Source: Belnapia sp.
GTDB lineage: Bacteria; Pseudomonadota; Alphaproteobacteria; Acetobacterales; Acetobacteraceae
DNA length: 5,434 nt
Assembly: GCA_028291445.1 (NCBI GenBank)
Contig: JAQGIA010000380.1
Coordinates: forward strand, 1-5,434
Reading direction: 5' to 3'
Below, in pieces: positions 1 to 5,434 of the stretch. Positions within the stretch are counted from its first letter, which is position 1. Each line of letters starts with the position of its first letter. The position numbers were made by a program, and so were the translations under genes. Below the pieces are notes generated by a model. That model searched no databases and was not told where the DNA came from. It saw only the letters and a list, made by a program, of their open reading frames with translations.

Positions 1-772
1 CTATGGCATCGCGGTGACCGGGACCTTCGTCTGCACCTCCTGCCTGGCGTTGCTGGTGTTCCACCGGCAGTTCGGCTGGTCGCTGCCGCTGGTGCTGGCG
101 GTCTTCGCCCCGCTGATGGCGCTGGACCTCGTGTTCTTCATCGCCAATGTGCTGAAAATCCCGGACGGCGGCTATGTCCCGCTGGTGCTGGGCGGGATCC
201 TGATGATTCTGATGAACACCTGGTACCGCGGCCGGCAGCTGCTGTTCGCCCGGTTCCGCCAGGACAGCCTGCCGCTGAAATCCTTCCTCGCCCGGCTGCC
301 GCAATCCCGCACCATCCGGGTGCCGGGCATCGCGGTCTTCATGACCGGCCAGGCCGACTACGTTCCCGGCGCGCTGCTGCACAACCTCAAGCACAACAAG
401 GTGCTGCACGAGCGGGTGCTGTTCGTCACCGTGCTGAACGAGGATGTGCCGCAGGTCGGGCCCGAGCGGCGGCGGGAGGTGCAGGAGCTGGGCGCCGGCA
501 TCCACCGCGTCATCCTGCGCTACGGCTTCCAGGAAAGCCCCAATATCCCACGCGAGCTGGAAAGCCTGCGCGAGGCCGGGGTGCCCTTCGATGCCATGCA
601 GTCGAGCTATTTCCTGGGGCGGGAGACGCTGGTGCAGGCGGTGGTGCCGAAGATGTCGCGCTGGCGGCAGTGGCTGTTCACCCTGATGTCGCGCAATGCC
701 GTGCCGGCCACCGAATTCTTCCGCATCCCGTCCGATCGGGTGGTGGAGTTGGGGGTCCGCGTCGCCATCTAG
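1..772 (+). CDS. kup: Kup-family low-affinity potassium uptake transporter (C-terminal part, 5' end outside window)
   Basis: Kup proteins are inner-membrane K+/H+ symporters that take up potassium. The reading frame is open from base 2, so the N-terminus lies upstream of the window; 256 residues are visible, against about 620-650 for the whole family protein. The visible part opens with the family sequence YGIAVTGTF and contains about three hydrophobic membrane segments (roughly visible residues 4-24, 29-53 and 58-76), the last preceded by the conserved [10 protein letters not shown] cytoplasmic tail follows with typical Kup signatures: [11 protein letters not shown], the run ending in [29 protein letters not shown] and [10 protein letters not shown]. 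It ends with [13 protein letters not shown] before a TAG stop. The tail is complete and undamaged. No partner gene follows closely; the next coding start is about 146 bases downstream. Family assignment is secure; the ion and energetics follow from family knowledge. Confidence 0.96.
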   Translation, partial: YGIAVTGTFVCTSCLALLVFHRQFGWSLPLVLAVFAPLMALDLVFFIANVLKIPDGGYVPLVLGGILMILMNTWYRGRQLLFARFRQDSLPLKSFLARLPQSRTIRVPGIAVFMTGQADYVPGALLHNLKHNKVLHERVLFVTVLNEDVPQVGPERRREVQELGAGIHRVILRYGFQESPNIPRELESLREAGVPFDAMQSSYFLGRETLVQAVVPKMSRWRQWLFTLMSRNAVPATEFFRIPSDRVVELGVRVAI

Positions 773-787
773 GGCCGAAGCTTCGAT

Positions 788-804
788 CCTGGGTCCAACC
801 CGGG
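788..804 (+). terminator. Small GC-rich hairpin downstream of kup, weak terminator candidate
   Basis: CCTGGGT (788-794) can pair with ACCCGGG (798-804) around a CCA loop, giving 7 pairs including one G-U. It lies 15 bases after the kup stop. No run of T follows, and the surrounding GC-rich DNA forms competing structures (the CGAAGCTTCG palindrome at 776-785 and GGGGCCCC at 802-809). A terminator role is therefore only a suggestion. Confidence 0.22.
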
Positions 805-902
805 GCCCCGAACCGGAGGCCCGAACCGCGGGCATGGCCGGGCGTTGCCTTCATCCCGCCACCTGGCTCGGCCACTTGGTTCGACGGTGGGGTGTTGCGG
901 AT

Positions 903-908
903 GGAGGA
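903..908 (+). promoter_or_regulatory. Shine-Dalgarno setting the start of the 124-residue protein
   Basis: GGAGGA lies 10 bases before the ATG at 919. An in-frame ATG at 901 sits immediately before this motif and has no comparable site of its own, so 919 is the preferred start. Confidence 0.6.
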
Positions 909-918
909 ATTGCCGCCG

Positions 919-1293
919 ATGCCCCTGGTGACCCTTGTAATGGCCAATGGCCCCGGCTTCCCGCAGGGCAGCGCCGACCACCGCTACGAATTGCGGGTGG
1001 TGCTGACGCCGGATGGGATGCTCGACCCGGCCGCCTGGCGGGAGGATGCGAACCCCTGGCCGGCGACCCGTAGCTGGCCCGGCGGCCCGCCCTATCCCGG
1101 CGACGTGCAATGGGATGACGATACCGGCTGGTCGCTGCGGTTTTTCCCGCCGCAAGGGGAGCAGGCCTATGATGGCGATGCGCCGCTGCATGCGCTGGTC
1201 CGCCATGCCGGCCGGTTGCGGCCGGGCGAATACGTCACCATCCGCGAGCCGCATGGGGTCGAATACGCCTATCGGGTTGTCAGCACCGGCTAA
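919..1293 (+). CDS. Small acidic conserved-looking protein of unknown function (124 aa)
   Basis: I do not recognise a named family. The 124-residue product has no signal peptide and no membrane segment, and is rich in Pro, Gly, Asp and Trp. A probable beta-strand stretch (HRYELRVVLTPDG, residues 21-33) comes first, then a Pro/Trp-rich middle (PWPATRSWPGGPPYPGD, residues 46-62). WSLRFFPP follows (71-78), and the C-terminal part is PLHALVRHAGRLRPGEYVTI (89-108) ending in EYAYRVVS. The alternating hydrophobic pattern suggests a small soluble beta-rich domain; this is inference. The start at 919 is chosen because GGAGGA precedes it with good spacing. Codon use matches the neighbours, supporting a real gene. 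It lies downstream of kup on the same strand, but the 146-base gap argues against tight coupling. A longer open frame back to 670 overlaps kup and looks artefactual. Confidence 0.7.
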   Translation: MPLVTLVMANGPGFPQGSADHRYELRVVLTPDGMLDPAAWREDANPWPATRSWPGGPPYPGDVQWDDDTGWSLRFFPPQGEQAYDGDAPLHALVRHAGRLRPGEYVTIREPHGVEYAYRVVSTG

Positions 1294-1327
1294 GTCCGAG
1301 GGCTTTCCGGTCTGCCGCCGCGACGGA

Positions 1328-1576
1328 TCATGTCTTGAGGGTCGCGTGCCGGCGCATCAGGCCGATCGACCCGGTGGTGAGCAGGCGATGGCCCGGCAGC
1401 CAAAGCTCGGCCTCGGTGATCATGGCCAGGACGCTGCTGCGGGAGGGGCGTTCCCTGGTGTGGCGCAAGTCGCCCAGCAGGCGGGCCCAGGCCTCGGTGA
1501 TGGCGGCGCATTGGCGGGGCGCGGCGTCCTCGGCGGCATGCAGATGGAATCCGGCGGCTCGGATGGCGGCTTCCAC
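1328..1576 (-). pseudogene. C-terminal remnant of a SAM-dependent methyltransferase-like gene
   Basis: On the minus strand an open stretch of about 82 codons ending in TGA (1330-1328) has strong coding character, with G/C at most third positions and sensible composition. Its order is AAIRAAGFHLHAAEDAAPRQ, then ITEAWARLLGDL, then MITEAELWLPGHRLLTTGSI followed by GLMRRHATLKT. This resembles the tail of class I SAM-dependent methyltransferases: a beta strand of the 'AGF' type, a helix with W-R-L-L, then an E-A-E-x-W helix and a basic last strand. The resemblance is from memory, without a search. The SAM-binding half is absent. Upstream the same frame stays open to 1723 but becomes low-quality sequence overlapping the metW leader and start. 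The 5' end of the feature is therefore uncertain; a GTG at 1576 with GGAG four bases upstream could start a short stand-alone protein. A truncated gene is the simplest reading. Confidence 0.42.
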
Positions 1577-1627
1577 CCCACTCCGTTTGAGGGTTCGCCG
1601 GCCGCCGGCTTTCCTTTGGCCGGCTTG

Positions 1628-1636
1628 TGCTATATC
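1628..1636 (+). promoter_or_regulatory. Possible extended -10 element of the metW promoter
   Basis: TGCTATATC is the most AT-rich spot between the methyltransferase remnant and metW and resembles an extended -10 (TGn followed by TATATC). No good -35 is present at 16-18 bases upstream (CTTTCC at 1609-1614 is the nearest). If used, transcription would start around 1642-1645, directly before the leader hairpin. Confidence 0.3.
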
Positions 1637-1645
1637 CGCCGCTGC

Positions 1646-1674
1646 CCCGGTGCTTCCTTCAGGGGAGCATCGGG
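1646..1674 (+). promoter_or_regulatory. 13-bp hairpin in the metW 5' leader
   Basis: CCCGGTGCTTCCT (1646-1658) pairs with GGGGAGCATCGGG (1662-1674) around a UCA loop. All 13 positions pair as RNA, three of them G-U. It ends 15 bases before the metW Shine-Dalgarno (1690-1696), so it does not cover the ribosome site. No U-tract follows. It could stabilise the mRNA 5' end, form part of a leader control, or be incidental. It does not look like the SAM-II, SAM/SAH or SAH riboswitches as I know them. Confidence 0.4.
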
Positions 1675-1700
1675 TAGCGTTCCGCGGCCGGAGAGGCGCC

Positions 1701-2342
1701 ATGCCCGATACCAATTTCCCCATCCGCTACGTCGCCAAGAACATGCGGCTCGACCTGCGGCTGATCGCCGGGATGGTGACGCCGGGGGCGACGGTGCTGG
1801 ATATCGGCTGCGGCGACGGGGCGCTGCTGGCGCATCTGGCGGCGGAGAAGGGCGCCGATGCGCGCGGCATCGAGATCGACATGGCGGAGGCGACGCGGGC
1901 CGTCGCGGCGGGCCTGGCCGTCATCCATGGCGATGCCGATCATGACCTGGCCTCCTACCCCGACGGCGCCTTCGACTACGTGGTGCTGTCGCGCACCTTG
2001 CAGGCGGTGGAGCGGCCACGCGAGGTGCTGCGGCAGATGCTGCGGATCGGCCGGCGGGCGATCGTCAGCTTCCCCAATTTCGGCCACTGGCTGGTGCGCT
2101 GGCAATTGCTCACCACCGGCCGGATGCCCATGACGGATACCTGGAACCGCGGCTGGTACGAGACGCCCAATATCCACCCCTGCACCATCCGCGACTTCTT
2201 CGACCTTTGCGCCATGGATGGCTATGTGGTCGAGCAATGGCTGGCGGCGGATGAGCGGGGTCTGAAGGCGCCCTGGCGGCGGTCGGCCCGGCTGGCCAAC
2301 CTGTTCGGCGAGCAGGCGCTGTTCCTGCTGCGCCGGGGATAA
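1701..2342 (+). CDS. metW: Methionine biosynthesis protein MetW (SAM-dependent methyltransferase fold)
   Basis: MetW is a cytoplasmic protein normally encoded beside metX and needed with it for homoserine O-acylation, the committed step of methionine synthesis in many proteobacteria. The 213-residue product has the usual length. It starts MPDTNFPIRYVAKNMRLDL and carries methyltransferase motif I VLDIGCGDG (32-40), the acidic strand end GIEID (56-60), GDADHDL (77-83) and FDYVVLSRTLQAV (91-103). The MetW-typical SFPNFGHW (123-130) and WYETPNIHPCTIRDF (152-166) follow. It ends in EQALFLLRRG. Start: ATG 1701 follows GGAGAGG at 1690-1696 and begins the conserved N-terminus; the frame is open further upstream but is not MetW-like there. 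Oddly, no metX lies immediately upstream; the preceding DNA holds a reverse-strand methyltransferase remnant. It is convergent with ahcY across 48 bases. Confidence 0.93.
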   Translation: MPDTNFPIRYVAKNMRLDLRLIAGMVTPGATVLDIGCGDGALLAHLAAEKGADARGIEIDMAEATRAVAAGLAVIHGDADHDLASYPDGAFDYVVLSRTLQAVERPREVLRQMLRIGRRAIVSFPNFGHWLVRWQLLTTGRMPMTDTWNRGWYETPNIHPCTIRDFFDLCAMDGYVVEQWLAADERGLKAPWRRSARLANLFGEQALFLLRRG

Positions 2343-2343
2343 G

Positions 2344-2389
2344 GCTTTGGCGGTGGTGGGGATGACCCCGCCGCCGCCATGGGCAAAGC
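2344..2389 (+). terminator. Hairpin terminator between convergent metW and ahcY
   Basis: An outer stem GCTTTG (2344-2349)/CAAAGC (2384-2389) encloses an inner 12-pair stem, GCGGTGGTGGGG (2350-2361) with CCCCGCCGCCGC (2366-2377), and an ATGA loop; CATGGG (2378-2383) bulges on the 3' side. In the metW transcript all 12 inner positions pair, two as G-U. In the ahcY transcript those two become C-A mismatches, so the structure is somewhat weaker in that direction. There is no U-tract, so intrinsic strength is uncertain. The position, filling the gap between two convergent stops, supports a shared terminator. Confidence 0.6.
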
Positions 2390-2390
2390 G

Positions 2391-3794
<1,404 letters not shown>

Positions 3795-3801
3795 GGTCGG
3801 G

Positions 3802-3807
3802 TTCCTC
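3802..3807 (-). promoter_or_regulatory. Shine-Dalgarno setting the ahcY start
   Basis: Read on the minus strand, GAGGAA lies 7 bases before the ATG at 3794. It overlaps an in-frame upstream ATG (3809-3807), which has no site of its own, so 3794 is the better start. Just upstream, GCCGCG/CGCGGC (3835-3830 with 3821-3816) can form a 6-bp hairpin with an 8-base loop in the ahcY leader; its role is unknown. Confidence 0.65.
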
Positions 3808-3864
3808 ATTGCGTCGCCGCGCCCTAGCACGCGGCCGGCAGGCTGGCCAGCGTCTTCCGACTAA

Positions 3865-3884
3865 ACATAAGGATATCTTTATGT
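3865..3884. promoter_or_regulatory. Palindromic operator upstream of ahcY, SahR-like
   Basis: ACATAAGGATATCTTTATGT is a 20-base inverted repeat centred on GATATC, with one mismatched position pair (G at 3871, T at 3878). It is a sharply AT-rich island in very GC-rich DNA. From published work on SahR (an ArsR-family repressor with a methyltransferase-like SAH-sensing domain controlling ahcY, metK, metE/metH and metF in Proteobacteria), I recall operators of closely similar form, with ATAAAGATATCTTTAT at the core. The match is from memory, not a motif search. The site ends 70 bases before the ahcY start and about 120 bases before the divergent dehydrogenase start, so ahcY is the expected target. 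Repression relieved by SAH is the inferred mode. No regulator gene is in the window. Confidence 0.62.
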
Positions 3885-4004
3885 GTGCCCGGCTATTTCG
3901 CTATGCGTTTACAGATGGCTGGAAGCTTGCCGGTCCGTCAGCTTGGCGCCATATCGGCAATGATGAGGCGCGGCGAAAGCGTCCATTCGGGGGAGACCAT
4001 ATTC
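3885..4004. other. Intergenic leader upstream of the PQQ dehydrogenase
   Basis: These 120 bases stay open in the dehydrogenase frame back to ATG 3885, but the encoded extension lacks family features and would bury the signal peptide, so I treat it as non-coding. TTTACA at 3908-3913 resembles a -35, yet no convincing -10 lies 16-18 bases further on. I see no other element with confidence. Confidence 0.4.
3991..3996 (+). promoter_or_regulatory. Shine-Dalgarno setting the dehydrogenase start
   Basis: GGGAGA, within a longer G run starting at 3989, sits 8 bases before ATG 4005, which begins a classic signal peptide. This supports 4005 over the in-frame upstream ATG codons at 3885, 3903, 3915, 3960 and 3963. 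Confidence 0.6.
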
Positions 4005-5231
4005 ATGCAGCGAAGCCTTTTGGCCCTGGCGCTCGGCGCCGCCATCACCCTGCCGCTAGCGACCTTCGCCCAGCAGCCCCCCCAGCAGCCCCTTGGGTCC
4101 GCCCCTCCGGTACCGGGCTGGCAGCAGGGCAGGCCGGATAGCCAGGCAGCCTCGCCGCTCGCCCCCAATGCGCCGAAGCTGACGGTGACCCCGCTTGACC
4201 AGGTGCCGGTCGGCCGCCTCACGCTGCCGGCCGGCTTCAGGGCCGAGGTCTATGCCAGCGGCATGCCGGGCGCCCGGATGATGGCGGTCGGCGCCAACGG
4301 CACGCTGTTCATCGGCACCCGCACTATCGGCCGGGTCTATGCGGTGAGCATGGAGGGTGGCCAGCGCCGGGTGCGGACCATCGCCTCCGGTCTCAACCAG
4401 CCCAATGGCATCGCCTTCCGCGACGGCGCGCTTTACGTCATCGCCATCAACAAGGTGCTGCGCTTCGACGGGATCGAGGGGAAGCTGGATGCACCCGGCA
4501 CGCCGGTCGACCTGACGGCCGCCTTCGCGCTGCCGACGGAGGAGCACCACGGCTGGAAGTTCACCACCTTCGGACCGGACGGCAAGCTGTACATGCAGGT
4601 CGGCGCGCCCTGCAACATCTGCTCGGTGGATGAGAACCGGCATGCGGTGCTGCTGCGCTACAACCCCGATGGCACCGGGCGAGAAGTGGTCGCCCGCGGC
4701 GTCCGCAACAGCGTCGGCATGGCGCACCACCCGGCGACCGGCCAGCTCTGGTTCAGCAACAACGGCCGCGACTGGGCCGGCGAGGACGAGCCGGAGGATA
4801 CGCTCGGCGTTGTGCAGAAGATCGGCGAGCATTTCGGCTTCCCCTATTGCCACATGGGCTCCATGCAGGACCCCGAGATCAAGGGCCGGGAATGCTCGGA
4901 ATTCTCCCAGCCGGCGTTGCGGCTCGGCGCCCATACGGCGGCGCTGGGGATGCGCTTCTACACCGGCGACATGTTCCCGGCGGAATACCGCAACAGCATG
5001 TTCATCGCCCGGCACGGGTCCTGGAACCGCACCCAGCGGGTCGGCTACGACGTGGTCCGGGTGACGCTCGATGCCCAGGGCAAGCCGACCATGCATCCCT
5101 TCCTCGGCGGGCTGCTGGAGGGCAACAATTTCCTCGGCCGGCCGACCGATGTGCAGCAGCTGCCGGATGGCTCGCTGCTGGTGAGCGATGAGCAGATGGG
5201 CGCCATCTACCGCATCACCTACGCCCGTTGA
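4005..5231 (+). CDS. Exported PQQ-dependent sorbosone/sugar dehydrogenase
   Basis: This is a 408-residue member of the soluble glucose dehydrogenase/L-sorbosone dehydrogenase beta-propeller family, periplasmic enzymes that oxidise sugars or aldehydes with PQQ; the substrate cannot be read from sequence. A signal peptide (MQRSLLALALGAAITLPLAT, likely cut after FA at residue 22) is followed by a Pro/Gln-rich linker and the propeller from about residue 60. Visible family features are GLNQPNGIAF (129-138) and HHGWKFTTFGPDGKLYMQVG (181-200), in which H182 aligns with the catalytic His of soluble GDH by my hand alignment. APCNIC (201-206), RNSVGMAHHP (234-243, R234/N235 matching PQQ-contact positions) and HGSWNR (337-342) follow, with GRPTDVQQLPDGSLLVSD near the end. 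Nothing is missing. The stop overlaps the next start as TGATG, placing a cytochrome c in the same operon, the likely electron acceptor. Confidence 0.88.
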   Translation: MQRSLLALALGAAITLPLATFAQQPPQQPLGSAPPVPGWQQGRPDSQAASPLAPNAPKLTVTPLDQVPVGRLTLPAGFRAEVYASGMPGARMMAVGANGTLFIGTRTIGRVYAVSMEGGQRRVRTIASGLNQPNGIAFRDGALYVIAINKVLRFDGIEGKLDAPGTPVDLTAAFALPTEEHHGWKFTTFGPDGKLYMQVGAPCNICSVDENRHAVLLRYNPDGTGREVVARGVRNSVGMAHHPATGQLWFSNNGRDWAGEDEPEDTLGVVQKIGEHFGFPYCHMGSMQDPEIKGRECSEFSQPALRLGAHTAALGMRFYTGDMFPAEYRNSMFIARHGSWNRTQRVGYDVVRVTLDAQGKPTMHPFLGGLLEGNNFLGRPTDVQQLPDGSLLVSDEQMGAIYRITYAR

Positions 5232-5434
5232 TGCGGTCGCATCACTTAGGCCGGCTAATGCGGCGGGCGGCACTGTGGGCGGTGGCCATCCTGGCCGCCG
5301 CCGGCGTCGCCCCGGCGCAGGCCCAGACCCAGGGTGGCGGCGATGCCGCCCAGGGACGGGCACTGGCCGAGGAACGGAATTGCGGCGCCTGCCACGGCCC
5401 GGCGGGGATATCGGCGATGCCGAATATTCCTTCG
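5231..5434 (+). CDS. Exported class I cytochrome c (N-terminal part, 3' end outside window)
   Basis: The first 68 codons of a periplasmic monohaem-type cytochrome c are visible. A positively charged start (MRSHHLGRLMRR) and a hydrophobic core (AALWAVAILAAAGV) form a signal peptide, probably cut after AQA at residue 31. The mature start leads to GRALAEERNCGACHGPAG, with the haem-binding CGACH at residues 51-55, then SAMPNIPS, resembling c4/c553-like cytochromes in which this loop precedes a Leu-Ala-Gly motif. The start ATG 5231 overlaps the preceding TGA by one base, indicating translational coupling; ATG 5258 is in frame and also gives a usable signal peptide. Neither has a strong Shine-Dalgarno. 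Given the operon with the PQQ dehydrogenase, it is inferred to accept electrons from it and pass them to a terminal oxidase. The axial Met and total haem count are outside the window. Confidence 0.88.
   Translation, partial: MRSHHLGRLMRRAALWAVAILAAAGVAPAQAQTQGGGDAAQGRALAEERNCGACHGPAGISAMPNIPS

Noticed and set aside
670..918. N-terminal extension of the 124-residue protein, overlapping kup
   Set aside because: It overlaps the conserved kup C-terminus in another frame and reads as low-quality sequence; ATG 919 has a strong ribosome site.
1294..1327. Terminator between the 124-residue protein and the convergent remnant
   Set aside because: Only short, interrupted complementarity (TCCG/CGGA) is visible, with no T-run; not enough to call.
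1335..1700. N-terminal extension of metW to the first open codon
   Set aside because: The translated extension is Arg/Ala/Ser-rich, lies over the minus-strand remnant and lacks MetW similarity; ATG 1701 has a good Shine-Dalgarno and begins the conserved N-terminus.
1601..1700. SAM-II or SAM/SAH riboswitch ahead of metW
   Set aside because: The leader holds a simple hairpin and I cannot find the pseudoknot arrangement or conserved bases of either class.
1577..1723. Upstream part of the minus-strand open frame (first 49 codons from ATG 1723)
   Set aside because: It overlaps the metW start and leader, and its sequence lacks the coding character and methyltransferase motifs seen after codon 50; the frame is probably open by chance.
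3795..3864. SAH riboswitch in the ahcY leader
   Set aside because: The conserved SAH riboswitch segments I know (of the GAGGAGCGCUGC type) are absent; only small GC-rich hairpins are present, and the palindrome upstream already offers a protein-based control.
3908..3936. Promoter for the dehydrogenase starting at TTTACA
   Set aside because: The -35-like hexamer is good but the bases 17 further on (CGGTCC) do not resemble a -10.
4056..5363. A 435-codon open frame on the minus strand across the dehydrogenase and cytochrome genes
   Set aside because: Antisense shadow: rich in Arg, His, Ala and Gly with no recognisable domain, and it spans two well-supported plus-strand genes.

Overview
The window is GC-rich with strong G/C third-position preference, compact gene spacing and typical alphaproteobacterial protein variants. 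The combination of Kup, MetW, a long-form bacterial AhcY and a periplasmic PQQ sorbosone-type dehydrogenase paired with a c-type cytochrome suggests an aerobic alphaproteobacterium, most plausibly Rhodospirillales/Acetobacteraceae (Roseomonas-like). The taxonomic call is inference from gene content and style, not from a marker gene.

Layout. (1) 1-772, plus strand: 3' portion of a Kup potassium uptake transporter. (2) 773-918: intergenic, small GC-rich hairpins and a short direct repeat only. (3) 919-1293, plus: a small acidic conserved-looking protein of unknown function, with its start set by a strong Shine-Dalgarno. (4) 1328-1576, minus: a short coding stretch that reads like the C-terminal end of a SAM-dependent methyltransferase without its catalytic half, probably a gene remnant. 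(5) 1601-1700: metW leader with a possible -10 element and a 13-bp hairpin. (6) 1701-2342, plus: metW, without metX directly upstream. (7) 2343-2390: 48-nt convergent intergenic region filled by a strong hairpin, a probable terminator. (8) 2391-3794, minus: complete ahcY. (9) 3795-4004: divergent regulatory region carrying a 20-bp near-perfect palindrome that resembles SahR-type (SAH-responsive ArsR-family) operators. (10) 4005-5231, plus: exported PQQ-dependent sorbosone/sugar dehydrogenase. (11) 5231 to window end: start of an exported class I cytochrome c, coupled to the dehydrogenase by a TGATG stop/start overlap.

How the genes work together. The centre concerns methionine and the SAM cycle: MetW supports homoserine acylation with MetX in methionine synthesis, AhcY removes the S-adenosylhomocysteine left by methyltransferases, and the palindrome is a plausible SAH-responsive switch for ahcY. 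The right end is a separate periplasmic oxidation module in which the dehydrogenase probably passes electrons to the downstream cytochrome. No mobile element, tRNA, rRNA or CRISPR array was seen. I found no clearly new multi-gene system. The best second-look items are the palindromic operator, the methyltransferase remnant next to an unpaired metW, and the metW leader hairpin.
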